A stretch of DNA of 64,000 bases, from contig NZ_CP047020.1 in NCBI RefSeq assembly GCF_009796285.1, positions 4,960,001-5,024,000 on the forward strand, in the 5' to 3' direction. Below the pieces are notes generated by a model that did not search any database, was not told the origin of the DNA, and worked only from the letters and a program-made list of their open reading frames with translations. Positions 25,147-35,206 of the stretch are shown in pieces (the stretch's first letter is position 1; each line of letters opens with the position of its first letter). A program made the position numbers and the translations under genes. This DNA is from Streptomyces broussonetiae (GTDB taxonomy: Bacteria; Actinomycetota; Actinomycetes; Streptomycetales; Streptomycetaceae).

Positions 25147-25865
25147 GTCGCCCCCGGGTGGCTGCGGTGCAGGTGCTGCATCTCGGCGAGCATCCGGCCG
25201 AACGGTTCGGTGTGCAGGCCCTGTCGGCCTGCACCCGCCGACCAGGCGCCGGTGCGTGGTCCTTCGGGGAGGGACAGGGTGGCGCGGCGGAGGATGTCTT
25301 CGACGGACTCCTGCCAGCGCTCGTCCAGGCGTGACCAGTCGGCGTCCAGGTCTTCGACCGGCTGGAACATCTCACCGGTGAACTTCCACAGGGCCTCGCA
25401 GGCGCGGTGCATCCGCTCGTGGCTCTCCTGCGTGCCGTCGCCGAGGCGCAGGGTCCACTGCTCGGCGTGGTCGCGGTGGTAGGCGACCTCCTTCACCGCC
25501 TTCGCGGCCAGGGGTGCGAACGGGCCGTCGGTGGCGGCGAGTTCGGTGTAGAGCAGCTGCTGGTAGGTGGAGAAGTACAGCTGGCGGGCGATGGTGTGGG
25601 CGAAGTCGCCGTTCGGTTGCTCGACCAGCTGGAGATTGCGGAAGGCGCGCTCTTCGCGCAGGTAGGCCAGTTCGTCCTCGTCGCCGGCCATCGACAGCAG
25701 TACCCGGGCCTGGCCGAGCAGGTCGAGGGCGATGTTGGCGAGGGCGACCTCCTCCTCCAGGACGGGAGCGTGGCCGGCCCACTCCCCCAGCCGGTGGGAG
25801 AGCACCAGGGCGTCGTCGCCGAGGGCGAGCGCGGCGGTCACCGGGACGGTGGCGGGGCCGGTCAC
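25140..25865 (-). CDS. paaC: Phenylacetyl-CoA epoxidase structural subunit PaaC
   Basis: 241 residues from GTG 25865. A ferritin-like helical protein that forms the PaaAC core but lacks a working di-iron site of its own. The family features are DDALVLSHRLGEWAGHAPVLEEE (in two parts), NIALDLLGQAR, and KEVAYHRDHAEQWTLRLGDGT. The GTG overlaps the paaB stop (GTGA), and the end overlaps paaD. The length is normal for the family. Confidence 0.95.
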   Translation of the reverse strand: MTGPATVPVTAALALGDDALVLSHRLGEWAGHAPVLEEEVALANIALDLLGQARVLLSMAGDEDELAYLREERAFRNLQLVEQPNGDFAHTIARQLYFSTYQQLLYTELAATDGPFAPLAAKAVKEVAYHRDHAEQWTLRLGDGTQESHERMHRACEALWKFTGEMFQPVEDLDADWSRLDERWQESVEDILRRATLSLPEGPRTGAWSAGAGRQGLHTEPFGRMLAEMQHLHRSHPGATW

Positions 25866-26149
25866 AGGTGCTTCACCCCTTCCGGGATGTCGTAGAAGGT
25901 GGGGTGGCGGTAGGGCTTGTCGGCGGCCGGTTCGAAGAACGGGTCCTTCTCGTCCGGGGAGGACGCGGTGATCGCGGTGGCCGGGACGACCCAGATCGAG
26001 ACGCCCTCGCCGCGCCGGGTGTACAGGTCGCGGGCGTTGCGCAGGGCCAGCTCGGCGTCGGGGGCGTGCAGGCTGCCGGCGTGGGTGTGGGAGAGGCCGC
26101 GCCGGGAGCGCACGAAGACCTCCCACAGGGGCCAGTCGGTGGTGCTCAT
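25862..26149 (-). CDS. paaB: Phenylacetyl-CoA epoxidase small subunit PaaB
   Basis: 95 residues from ATG 26149, the usual PaaB size. It reads MSTTDWPLWEVFVRSRRGLSH, then HAPDAELALRNARDLYTRRGEGVSIW. PaaB bridges PaaAC heterodimers. The ATG overlaps the paaA stop by four bases. A longer reading frame upstream is only the antiparallel shadow of paaA. Confidence 0.94.
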   Translation of the reverse strand: MSTTDWPLWEVFVRSRRGLSHTHAGSLHAPDAELALRNARDLYTRRGEGVSIWVVPATAITASSPDEKDPFFEPAADKPYRHPTFYDIPEGVKHL

Positions 26150-27192
26150 GCTCGCTCCGCTCCTGTCGTGTGTGCCGTTGTGCCGGTGCCGGGGGTGCTG
26201 CCGGTGCCGGGGGTGTGCTTGGCCGCGTGGGCCGCTGCCGCTTCTCTGACCCACGCTCCCTCGTCGTGGGCGCGCCTGCGCTGGGTGATGCGCTGTTCGT
26301 TGCAGGGGCCGTTGCCCTTGAGGACGTCCCAGAACTCGGTCCAGTCGATCGGGCCGAAGTCGTAGTGCCCGCGTTCCTCGTTCCACTGCAGGTCAGGGTC
26401 GGGGAGGGTGAGGTCGAGGGACTCGGCCTGGGGGACGCAGATGTCGACGAACCGCTGGCGCAGCTCGTCGTTGGAGTGGCGTTTGATCTTCCACTCCATG
26501 GACTGTGCGGAGTGCTGGGACTCGTCGTCGGGCGGCCCGAACATCATCAGGGAGGGCCACCACCAGCGGTTCACCGCGTCCTGCGCCATCGCGTGCTGTT
26601 CCGCGGTGCCTTTGCCGAGGGCCAGCAGCAGCTCGTAGCCCTGGCGCTGGTGGAAGGACTCCTCCTTGCAGATCCGCACCATGGCGCGGGCGTACGGGCC
26701 GTAGGAGCAGCGGCACAGCGGGACCTGGTTGGTGATCGCGGCGCCGTCCACGAGCCAGCCGATCGCGCCGACGTCGGCCCAGGTCAGGGTCGGGTAGTTG
26801 AAGATCGAGGAGTACTTCTGGCGGCCGCTGTGCAGTTTGTCGAGCAGTTCCTCGCGGCTGGTGCCGAGGGTCTCGGCCGCGCTGTAGAGGTACAGGCCGT
26901 GGCCGGCCTCGTCCTGGACCTTGGCCATCAGGATGGCCTTGCGGCGCAGGCTGGGGGCGCGGGTGATCCAGTTGGCCTCCGGCTGCATGCCGATGATCTC
27001 GGAGTGTGCGTGCTGGGCGATCTGCCGGACCAGGGTGGCGCGGTAGGCGTCGGGCATCCAGTCGCGTGGCTCGATGCGCTCGTCGGAGGCCACGGCTGTG
27101 TCGAAGGCGCGCTGGTAGGCCGTCGTGTCGACGGTGTCCGGTGTGCTGTCCGTGTCCGTACGGGCTGTGCGCTGCGCGGCTGCTGTGGCCAT
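26146..27192 (-). CDS. paaA: Phenylacetyl-CoA 1,2-epoxidase catalytic subunit PaaA
   Basis: 348 residues from ATG 27192, which has AGGGGG at good spacing; an ATG at 27228 lacks one. PaaA is the di-iron oxygenase that epoxidises the ring of phenylacetyl-CoA. Ferritin-like metal ligands are visible in QHAHSEIIGMQPE, KVQDEAGHGLYLY and RICKEESFHQRQGYELL. The C-terminus adds a Thr/Gly/Pro linker-like tail. It is the first gene of paaABCDE; an ACCGA-N4-TCGGT operator (27235-27250) lies 43 bases upstream. Confidence 0.95.
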   Translation of the reverse strand: MATAAAQRTARTDTDSTPDTVDTTAYQRAFDTAVASDERIEPRDWMPDAYRATLVRQIAQHAHSEIIGMQPEANWITRAPSLRRKAILMAKVQDEAGHGLYLYSAAETLGTSREELLDKLHSGRQKYSSIFNYPTLTWADVGAIGWLVDGAAITNQVPLCRCSYGPYARAMVRICKEESFHQRQGYELLLALGKGTAEQHAMAQDAVNRWWWPSLMMFGPPDDESQHSAQSMEWKIKRHSNDELRQRFVDICVPQAESLDLTLPDPDLQWNEERGHYDFGPIDWTEFWDVLKGNGPCNEQRITQRRRAHDEGAWVREAAAAHAAKHTPGTGSTPGTGTTAHTTGAERA

Positions 27193-27578
27193 TGCGGTCC
27201 CCCTGACCTCGGGCTCTGCGGTGAACATGGTCCCGACCGATCGTTCGGTCCGTGTGATGTCAATGGTGTGCCGGGCCGCGGTGGGGTGTCAACCGCTGTG
27301 GAAAACTCCTGCGGACGGCCTGTGGACAAGGTGAGCGGGGGCGGGTACGGCAGGGTTCCGAGCCGTACGGCGTGGCGAGGACCACGGGGGTCGGCCGGTA
27401 CCCGGGGCTGCGCTCGACTGCCGGGTCTGAGTACCGTTCTGCGGACGCCGCACCGTGGCGTGTGTGAACCATGGGGCTCGGTACGGGCGCCGCAGCATGG
27501 ATACCGATCGATGCCGGATCACTGAGCGCATCACGGGGCCGCACGACTGAACCGAAACGAAATGGGGGACGGGACGGG
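27193..27578. other. Intergenic region between paaA and DUF5819 gene
   Basis: No gene is seen. It holds the paa operator (27235-27250), a consensus DnaA box on the minus strand (TTGTCCACA, 27321-27329), a weaker TTTTCCACA at 27297-27305, and the promoter for the plus-strand gene at 27579. Confidence 0.6.
27235..27250. promoter_or_regulatory. PaaR-like operator upstream of paaA
   Basis: GACCGA-TCGT-TCGGTC is a perfect palindrome, 43-58 bases before the paaA start. It fits the core ACCGNNCGNNCGGT that I recall for the TetR-type phenylacetate repressor PaaR of Corynebacterium. Related sites are at 32326 and 35134. Confidence 0.7.
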
Positions 27579-28552
<974 letters not shown>

Positions 28553-28556
<4 letters not shown>

Positions 28557-29770
28557 ACCGTCTCTCCCTGACTCTCTCGCGTGGGATCGCCCGGGTCACC
28601 GGAGCCGCTCTCGGGCCGTACCAGAGCGCCGTGATCCGGATCGGGTTCGCCGGGACCTGGCTGCTGTTCCTGCTGCGCGAGTTCCCGCACCGCCAGGAGC
28701 TGTACGGGCCGGCCGGGCCGTGGGGCTGGAGCCTGGCCCGGGAGCTGACCGCCGACAACCACGCCTTCACGGCGCTGATGTGGTCCGACGGGCAGTTCTG
28801 GTTCGAGTGCTTCTACGCGCTGGCGATCCTCGCCAGCGTCGCGCTGCTGCTCGGCTGGCGCACCCGGACGGCGTCCGTGCTGTTCATGGTGGGTGTGCTG
28901 TCGCTGCAGAACCGCAGCGTCTTCGTCGGCGACGGCGGTGACAACGTCCTGCACCTGATGTCGATATACCTCGTGTTCACCCGCTGCGGTCAGGTGTGGT
29001 CGCTGGACGCGCGGCGGGCGGCACGAGCCGAGGAGGCACGCGCGCGGGGGGAGGAGATTTCCGCCGACCGGGTGGGCCCGGCCCTGTGGGCGGTACTCGG
29101 TCTGGCGCTCGTTGTCGTGACGGTCACCGGACGGTTCGACAACGGCTGGCTGATCCCCGCATTGCTGTGGACGGTCCTGGTGGTGCTCGCCCTGTGGTGG
29201 GCCGTCGGCCGCTGGGCGAAGGCACGCGACCCCAGGATCCTGCTGGACGTCGTCGCCAACATCCTGCACAACGGCGCCCTGGCCGTGATCATGGCGGAAG
29301 CGTGCCTGATCTACGCGACGGCCGGCTGGTACAAGATCCAGGGCTCCCGCTGGCAGGACGGCACCGCCGTGTACTACCCGCTCCACCTGGACTACTTCTC
29401 GCCCTGGCCGGGACTGGCCGATCTGATGTCCTCCAGCGGCACGATCATGATGGCCGTGGCCTACGGCACGGTGATGGTGCAGGTCGCCTTCCCGTTCACC
29501 CTGTTCAACCGGCGGGTCAAGAACGTCCTGCTGGTGGCGATGATGCTCGAGCACGCGGTGATCGCGGTCGTCCTCGGGCTGCCGTTCTTCTCGCTGGCGA
29601 TGATCACCGCGGACGCGGTCTTCCTGCCGACGTCCTTCCTGCGCCGACTGGGCGCGCTGGCGGCACGCGCGCGGGGGCGGACCGCCCGGGGCGGGCAGCG
29701 TACGGTGCCGTCGCCGCGCTCCATGGAGGCGGCGCAGGAGAGCGCGCCGGGATCCGTGGGGGCCGCGTAG
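28553..29770 (+). CDS. HTTM domain (vitamin K carboxylase-like) membrane protein
   Basis: 405 residues from GTG 28553. The horizontally transferred transmembrane domain, related to the membrane part of vitamin K-dependent gamma-carboxylase, gives about nine spans. Landmarks are RIGFAGTWLLFLLREFPHR, GDGGDNVLHLMSIYLVFTRCG, and YATAGWYKIQGSRWQDGTAVYYPLHL (in parts). The fold suggests quinone use, but carboxylation is not shown for bacterial members. It is coupled to the DUF5819 gene, which probably supplies an outside partner domain. Confidence 0.87.
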
Positions 29771-29780
29771 GGTTCACGGC

Positions 29781-30548
29781 ATGACCGACCCACTGACCCG
29801 CTGGCGCGAACACGCCGGCAGCGCCGTGCTGCTCGACGGCTTCCATGCCCTGAAGCACGCGCTGCGCTTCGGGGCCGAGGTGCCGGTGGCGGTCACCACC
29901 GACCGGCCGGCCGCGCTCGCCCTGGCCGAGGAACTGGCCGGGGACGTGCGGGACGCGTTGGACGCCCTGCTGGTCCAGGTGCCGGCCCGGACGTACGCCT
30001 CGCTGGTGCAGCGGCCCCACCCGACCGGTGTGGCCGCGCTCGCCGTACGCCCCTCCCGTGAGGCCAACCTGCGCACGCTCGGCCGTGCACCGCGCACCGC
30101 ACCGGTCGTGGTCCTGGACAACCCCCGCAACCTGGGCAACGCCGGTGCCGTGATCCGGCTGGCCGCCGGCTTCGGGGCGACCGGGGTGGTCACCACCGGA
30201 ACGCTCGACCCGTGGCACCCCACCGTGGTGCGCGGCGGTGCAGGGCTGCACTTCGCGACCGCCGTGGAGCACCTCGGCGTCGACGAGCTGCCCGCCGGGC
30301 CGCTGTTCGCCCTCGACCCGGAGGGCGAGGACATCCGGGGCACCAAGCTGCCCGACGACGCCGTGCTGGCGTTCGGCTCGGAGCGCAGCGGCCTGTCCGC
30401 CGAGCTGCGCACGCGTGCCGACCATCTGCTGGCGCTGCCGATGCGCCCCCAGGTCTCCAGCTACAACCTGGCCACCAGCGTCGCGATGACGCTGTACCAC
30501 TGGAGCCTCACCGGGGGCGCATCCGCGCCCGCTCGGGCCCTTGCCTAG
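29781..30548 (+). CDS. SpoU/TrmH-family RNA 2'-O-methyltransferase
   Basis: 255 residues. A knotted SAM-dependent methylase of tRNA or rRNA. The SPOUT motifs are VVVLDNPRNLGNAGAVIRLAAGFGA (motif 1, shown in part), AFGSERSGLS (motif 2) and LPMRPQVSSYNLATSVAMTLY (motif 3). The exact target nucleotide cannot be told. ATG 29781 is seven bases after a TAGGGT box (29768-29773), so the transcript is probably leaderless. The end overlaps convergent paaN by four bases. Confidence 0.9.
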   Translation: MTDPLTRWREHAGSAVLLDGFHALKHALRFGAEVPVAVTTDRPAALALAEELAGDVRDALDALLVQVPARTYASLVQRPHPTGVAALAVRPSREANLRTLGRAPRTAPVVVLDNPRNLGNAGAVIRLAAGFGATGVVTTGTLDPWHPTVVRGGAGLHFATAVEHLGVDELPAGPLFALDPEGEDIRGTKLPDDAVLAFGSERSGLSAELRTRADHLLALPMRPQVSSYNLATSVAMTLYHWSLTGGASAPARALA

Positions 30549-32236
30549 ACCTCTCGACGCACCTCGACCACCCGGAACCGGTTGGCCACGAACGCGCCGT
30601 CGGTGAGCGCGGCGTTCGCCGCCGGGTTGCCGCCCGAGCCGTGGAAGTCGGAGAAGGCGGCGGTCTGGTTCACGTACACCCCGCCGGTCAGGTTGAGCGA
30701 CAGCTGGGCCGCCTCCTCCAGACAGGCCTCCTCGACGGCCCGCTCGACCTCCGGGTCGGTGGTGTAGGCGCCGACCGTCATCGCGCCCTTCTCGCGGACC
30801 GTGCGGCGCAGCAGCTGCACCGCGTCGGCCGCCGAGTCGACCGCGACGGCGAAGGAGACGGGGCCGAAGCACTCGCTCGTGTAGGCGGCCTGGTCGTCCG
30901 GCTTGGCGCCGTCCAGCTTGACGATGACGGGGGTGCGCACGACCGCGTCAGGGAAGTCCGGGTTGGTGATCTCGCGGGAGGCGAGGGCGACCTCGCCGAG
31001 GCCGGCCGCCGCTTCCAGGCGGGCCTTGACGTCCGGGTTGACGATCGCGCCCAGCAGGGCGTTCGCGCGCGCGTCGTCACCGAGGAGGCCGTCGACCGCG
31101 CGGGCGAGGTCGGCGGCGACCTCGTCGAAGGTCTTGGGGCCCTCGTCGGTGCGGATGCCGTCGCGGGGGACGAGCAGGTTCTGCGGGGTGGTGCACATCT
31201 GGCCGCTGTACAGGGACAGTGAGAACGCCAGGTTGGACAGCATGCCCTTGTAGTTGTCGGTGGAGTGCACGATGACCGTGTTTACGCCGGCCTTCTCGGT
31301 GTAGACCTGCGCCTGGCGGGCGTTGGCCTCCAGCCAGTCGCCGAAGGCCGTCGAGCCGGTGTAGTCGATGATCCGGATCTCGGGGCGGGTGGCGAGGGTC
31401 TTGGCGATGCCCTCGCCGGGGCGCTCGGCGGCCAGCGCCACCAGGTTCGGATCGAAACCCGCCTCGGCGAGCACCTGGCGCGCGACCTGCACGGTCAGCG
31501 CGAGCGGCAGCACCGCGCGCGGGTGCGGCTTGACCAGGACCGCGTTACCGGTGGCGAGAGAGGCGAACAGGCCCGGGTAGCCGTTCCACGTCGGGAAGGT
31601 GTTGCAGCCGACGAGCAGGGCGATGCCGCGCGGCACCGGCGTGAACTGCTTGGTCAGGGCCAGCGGGTCCCGCTTGCCCTGGGGCTTGGTCCACTCGGCC
31701 GCCTCGGGTGTGCGGACCTGCTCCGCGTACGCGTACGCCACCGCTTCCAGGCCGCGGTCCTGGGCGTGTGGGCCACCCGCCTGGAAGGCCATCATGAAGG
31801 CCTGGCCGCTGGTGTGCATGACAGCATGCGCGAACTCGTGCGTCCGGTCGCTGATCCGCTTGAGGATCTCCAGACAGACCACCGCGCGTGTCTCCGCGCC
31901 CGCGTCGCGCCAGGTGCGCTGCCCGGCCTTCATCGCGGGCAGCAGCACGTCGGCGTCCGCGTGCGGGTACTCCACGCCCAGCTCGATGCCGTACGGCGAG
32001 ACCTCGCCGCCCGTCCAGCCGTCCGTGCCGGGCTGGCCGAGGTCCAGGCGGGTGTGCAGCACGGCGTCGAAGGCGCCCTTGCCCGCCGCCGCGTCCAGGC
32101 TGCCGTTCTCGCCGTAGGCCTTGGGGTGCTCGGGGTGCGGGGACCAGTACGCGCGCGTACGGATCGCTTCCAGCGCCTGGTCGAGAGTGGGCCGGTGCTT
32201 TGCGATCAGCTCGGACACGGTCAGTTCGGCGGCCAT
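30545..32236 (-). CDS. paaN: Phenylacetic acid degradation protein PaaN (aldehyde dehydrogenase family)
   Basis: 563 residues. It is an aldehyde dehydrogenase-type enzyme thought to oxidise the ring-opened semialdehyde to 3-oxo-5,6-dehydrosuberyl-CoA. Landmarks are PRGIALLVGCNTFPTWNGYPG, IIDYTGSTAFGDWLEANA and SLYSGQMCTTPQNLL with the catalytic Cys. Unlike E. coli PaaZ it has no C-terminal hydratase domain, so ring opening must come from another protein. It is transcribed away from the hydroxyacyl-CoA dehydrogenase, with a shared operator at 32326-32339. Confidence 0.92.
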   Translation of the reverse strand: MAAELTVSELIAKHRPTLDQALEAIRTRAYWSPHPEHPKAYGENGSLDAAAGKGAFDAVLHTRLDLGQPGTDGWTGGEVSPYGIELGVEYPHADADVLLPAMKAGQRTWRDAGAETRAVVCLEILKRISDRTHEFAHAVMHTSGQAFMMAFQAGGPHAQDRGLEAVAYAYAEQVRTPEAAEWTKPQGKRDPLALTKQFTPVPRGIALLVGCNTFPTWNGYPGLFASLATGNAVLVKPHPRAVLPLALTVQVARQVLAEAGFDPNLVALAAERPGEGIAKTLATRPEIRIIDYTGSTAFGDWLEANARQAQVYTEKAGVNTVIVHSTDNYKGMLSNLAFSLSLYSGQMCTTPQNLLVPRDGIRTDEGPKTFDEVAADLARAVDGLLGDDARANALLGAIVNPDVKARLEAAAGLGEVALASREITNPDFPDAVVRTPVIVKLDGAKPDDQAAYTSECFGPVSFAVAVDSAADAVQLLRRTVREKGAMTVGAYTTDPEVERAVEEACLEEAAQLSLNLTGGVYVNQTAAFSDFHGSGGNPAANAALTDGAFVANRFRVVEVRREV

Positions 32237-32325
32237 GCGGGACCAACTCCTCGTCTGGGGAACTCTTCGTCGAGTTCACGACCTGGCAGAAAGAGCAGCG
32301 GGATGAGACGGTCAGAGCTAGAGTA

Positions 32326-32339
32326 ACCGAACGATCGGT
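32326..32339. promoter_or_regulatory. PaaR-like operator between paaN and paaH-like gene
   Basis: ACCGA-ACGA-TCGGT matches the site before paaA. It lies 90-103 bases upstream of paaN and 57-70 bases upstream of the divergent dehydrogenase gene, so one bound dimer could control both. Confidence 0.7.
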
Positions 32340-32395
32340 CGGGACAAGGGGGACCGGCGCATCTGTGGAAAACCCCGTGCGGGAGGATCGCGCAC

Positions 32396-33910
32396 ATGAC
32401 AGCACTCGACCTCAGCAGCCCCGTGGCCGTCGTCGGCACCGGCACCATGGGCCAGGGCATCGCCCAGGTCGCGCTGGTCGCCGGCCACCCCGTGCGGCTC
32501 TACGACGCCGTCGCCGGGCGGGCCCGGGAAGCGGCCGAAGCGATCGGCGCCCGCCTGGACCGGCTCGTGGAGAAGGGCAGGCTCGCCGCGGCCGACCGGG
32601 ACGCGGCCCGCGACCGCCTGCTGCCCGTGGACGGCCTCGCGGAACTGGCGGACTGCGCACTGGTCGTCGAAGCCGCCCTGGAGCGGCTGGACGTCAAACA
32701 GCAGCTCTTCGGCGAGCTGGAGGACCTCGTCGCCGAGGACTGCCTGCTCGCCACCAACACCTCCTCGCTGTCCGTGACGGCCATCGGCGGTGCCCTGCGC
32801 CATCCCGGCCGCTTCGTCGGCCTGCACTTCTTCAACCCGGCCCCGCTGCTGCCGCTGGTCGAGGTCGTCTCCGGGTTCGCCACCGACGTCACGTCGGCCA
32901 CGCGCGCGTACGAGACCGCCCGCGCGTGGGGCAAGACCCCGGTGGCCTGCGCGGACACCCCGGGCTTCATCGTCAACCGCATCGCCCGGCCGTTCTACGC
33001 CGAGGCGTTCGCCGTCTACGAGGCCCAGGCGGCCGACCCGGCCACCATCGACGCGGTGCTGCGCGGCTCCGGCGGCTTCAAGATGGGCGCCTTCGAGCTC
33101 ACCGACCTGATCGGACAGGACGTCAACGAGTCCGTGACGCACTCGGTGTGGCAGTCCTTCTTCCAGGACGTGCGCTTCGCGCCCTCCCTGGCGCAGCGCC
33201 GGCTGGTGGAGTCCGGCCGCCTCGGCCGCAAGAGCGGGCACGGCTGGTACGACTACGCCGAGGACGCCGAGCGGGCCGAGCCGCACACCGCCGACAAGGA
33301 ACAGCCGCCCGCGTACGTCGTCGTCGAGGGCGGCCTCGGCCCTGCGGCCGACCTGATCGCGCTGATCCGCGAGGCGGGCATCCAGGTCCGCGAGGAGGAC
33401 GAGGACAACGGCACCCGCCTGGCGCTGCCCAGCGGCGGCCAGCTCGTCCTCGCCGACGGGCAGACCTCCGCGGAGTTCCGGGACGTCGTCTACTTCGACC
33501 TCGCCCTCGACTACCGCACGGCCACCCGCATCGCCCTGTCCGCCGTCCACGACACCTCGCCGCAGACCCTCGCCGAGGCCATCGGCCTGTTCCAGGCGCT
33601 GGGCAAGGACGTCAGCGTCATCGGCGACGTCCCCGGCATGATCGTCGCCCGCACGGTCGCCCGGATCATCGACCTCGCCCATGACGCCGTCGCCAAGGGC
33701 GTTGCCACCGAGGAGGACATCGACACGGCCATGCGCCTCGGGGTCAACTACCCGCTCGGCCCGTTCGAGTGGGACCGCAGGCTCGGCCGCGACTTCGCCA
33801 TCGACGTCCTTGACGAGATGCACGAGCGCGACCCGTCCGGACGCTACGCCCCTTCGCTCGCGCTCTACCGCCACGCGTACGCCGTCGACAAGCGGGAGGG
33901 CGCCTCATGA
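32396..33910 (+). CDS. 3-hydroxyacyl-CoA dehydrogenase (PaaH-like)
   Basis: 504 residues from ATG 32396 (GGGAGGA upstream). NAD-dependent oxidation of 3-hydroxyacyl-CoA. The Rossmann motif is VAVVGTGTMGQGIAQVALVAG (res 10-30). HFFNPAPLLPLVEVV holds the catalytic His, and FIVNRIARPFYAEAF begins the C-terminal domain. A second copy of that helical domain (about 395-490, FQALGKDVSVIGDVPGMIVAR and GVNYPLGPFEW) makes it a double-domain enzyme of the PaaH/PaaC type. It is coupled by ATGA to the TetR gene. Confidence 0.9.
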   Translation: MTALDLSSPVAVVGTGTMGQGIAQVALVAGHPVRLYDAVAGRAREAAEAIGARLDRLVEKGRLAAADRDAARDRLLPVDGLAELADCALVVEAALERLDVKQQLFGELEDLVAEDCLLATNTSSLSVTAIGGALRHPGRFVGLHFFNPAPLLPLVEVVSGFATDVTSATRAYETARAWGKTPVACADTPGFIVNRIARPFYAEAFAVYEAQAADPATIDAVLRGSGGFKMGAFELTDLIGQDVNESVTHSVWQSFFQDVRFAPSLAQRRLVESGRLGRKSGHGWYDYAEDAERAEPHTADKEQPPAYVVVEGGLGPAADLIALIREAGIQVREEDEDNGTRLALPSGGQLVLADGQTSAEFRDVVYFDLALDYRTATRIALSAVHDTSPQTLAEAIGLFQALGKDVSVIGDVPGMIVARTVARIIDLAHDAVAKGVATEEDIDTAMRLGVNYPLGPFEWDRRLGRDFAIDVLDEMHERDPSGRYAPSLALYRHAYAVDKREGAS

Positions 33911-34494
33911 CCACGGCCAGACGTGACACGTACACCCCGGAGACACTCCTGTCCGTCGCCGTGCAGGTCTTCAACGAGCGCGGCTACGACGGCACCTCCA
34001 TGGAGCATCTGTCCAAGGCGGCCGGCATCTCCAAGTCGTCGATCTACCACCACGTCAGCAGCAAGGAGGAACTGCTGCGCCGGGCCGTCAGCCGCGCCCT
34101 GGACGGCCTGTTCACCATCCTGGACGAGGAGCACGCGCGCGTGGGGCGCCCCGTCGACCGGCTGGAGCACGTCGTGCGCCGCATGGTCGAGGTGCTCATG
34201 GGCGAGCTGCCGTACGTGACGCTGCTGCTGCGCGTGCGCGGCAACACCGAGACCGAGCGCTGGGCACTGGAGCGGCGGCGCGACTTCGACCACCGGGTCG
34301 CCGAACTGCTCAAGGCCGCGGCCGCCGACGGCGACGTACGCGGCGACGTGGAGGTCCGCCTGGCCACCCGGCTGGTCTTCGGCATGATCAACTCGATCGT
34401 GGAGTGGTACCGGCCCGACCCGCGTGGCTCCGGCGAGCGCGAGGTGGCCGACGCGGTCGTCCAGGTCGTCTTCTCGGGCCTGCGCAGCACCTGA
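33907..34494 (+). CDS. TetR-family transcriptional regulator, candidate paa repressor
   Basis: 195 residues, overlapping the dehydrogenase by ATGA. The N-terminal helix-turn-helix (about 10-55) reads LSVAVQVFNERGYDGTSMEHL, then AAGISKSSIYHHVSSKEELL. The C-terminal ligand domain (about 75-190) fits the TetR group that senses acyl-CoA. It is the only TetR gene in the window and lies between three ACCGA-N4-TCGGT sites, so I infer it is the PaaR-type repressor released by phenylacetyl-CoA. A short 37-base gap separates it from convergent bkdR. Confidence 0.88.
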   Translation: MTTARRDTYTPETLLSVAVQVFNERGYDGTSMEHLSKAAGISKSSIYHHVSSKEELLRRAVSRALDGLFTILDEEHARVGRPVDRLEHVVRRMVEVLMGELPYVTLLLRVRGNTETERWALERRRDFDHRVAELLKAAAADGDVRGDVEVRLATRLVFGMINSIVEWYRPDPRGSGEREVADAVVQVVFSGLRST

Positions 34495-34531
34495 CGCCAC
34501 GCCTGCGGGACACCCTTTCGCGCCGTCCGGT

Positions 34532-35032
34532 CTAGTCCTCCGGCTCCAGGTCCTCCTCCTCGAACACCAGCAGCGTGCGCGTGCTGAGCACCTCGGGGAT
34601 CGCCTGGAGCCGGGTGAGCACCAGCTCGCGCAGCGCCCGATTGTCGGGCGTGTGGACCAGCAGCAGGACGTCGAAATCGCCGCCCACCAGGGCGATGTGC
34701 GAGGCGCCGGGCAGCTGCCGGAGCTGCTCGCGGACCGTGCGCCAGGTGTTCTGGACGATCTTGAGCGTGACGTACGCCGACGTGCTGTGCCCGGCCCGCT
34801 CGTGATCCACGCGTGCGCCGAAACCACGGATCACCCCGTCCTCGACGAGCCGGTTGATGCGCGCGTAGGCGTTGGCACGCGATACATGAACGCGTTCGGC
34901 GACCGACCGTATCGAGGCACGGCCGTCCGACTGGAGGATCTTCAGGATGTCCTGATCGATGGCGTCCAGCGGACGCGAGGGCGGCAGTGGGACGCCGTCC
35001 TGCGGTCCGTCGGCCAATTGTTCAGCTGCCAT
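34532..35032 (-). CDS. bkdR: Lrp/AsnC-family regulator, BkdR-like
   Basis: 166 residues from ATG 35032, preceded by GGGGGGAC; a start at 35098 would add unrelated residues. The winged helix-turn-helix (about 22-70) has LDAIDQDILKILQSDGRASI and HVSRANAYARINRLVEDGVI. The C-terminal RAM domain (about 85-155) has the amino-acid-binding GASHIALVGGDFDVLLLV. Lrp-type BkdR proteins control branched-chain ketoacid dehydrogenase, and this gene is divergent from bkdFGH. A consensus DnaA box lies 59 bases upstream. Confidence 0.88.
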   Translation of the reverse strand: MAAEQLADGPQDGVPLPPSRPLDAIDQDILKILQSDGRASIRSVAERVHVSRANAYARINRLVEDGVIRGFGARVDHERAGHSTSAYVTLKIVQNTWRTVREQLRQLPGASHIALVGGDFDVLLLVHTPDNRALRELVLTRLQAIPEVLSTRTLLVFEEEDLEPED

Positions 35033-35090
35033 GTCCCCCCGCTCCCTCGCCGTGGACGTCCTGCATTCATTCCAGGCCGTGGAGAACCGT

Positions 35091-35099
35091 TTGTCCACA
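35091..35099 (+). other. Isolated consensus DnaA box
   Basis: TTGTCCACA, the preferred Streptomyces DnaA box, stands in the bkdR-bkdF control region, 59 bases before the bkdR start. Identical 9-mers occur at 4752-4760 and, reversed, at 27321-27329. Confidence 0.5.
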
Positions 35100-35133
35100 G
35101 GCTGAAGGGGCCTGTAGCCAAAATGTGCCGACG

Positions 35134-35147
35134 ACCGAACAATCGGT
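35134..35147. promoter_or_regulatory. PaaR-like operator between bkdR and bkdF
   Basis: ACCGA-ACAA-TCGGT has the same half-sites and spacing as the paaA and paaN sites, with one change from the strict core (CA for CG). It lies 60-73 bases upstream of bkdF and 102 bases upstream of bkdR. Confidence 0.6.
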
Positions 35148-35206
35148 AGGGAGACGGGTCACCGCCGACCCGCCTTCCGTAGCCGCTCCCACGAGGAGGT
35201 GCCGTC

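Noticed and set aside
31888..33684. Very long plus-strand frame (598 residues)
   Set aside because: It is antisense to paaN and then out of frame with the hydroxyacyl-CoA dehydrogenase; the composition is Arg/Gly/Pro shadow sequence.
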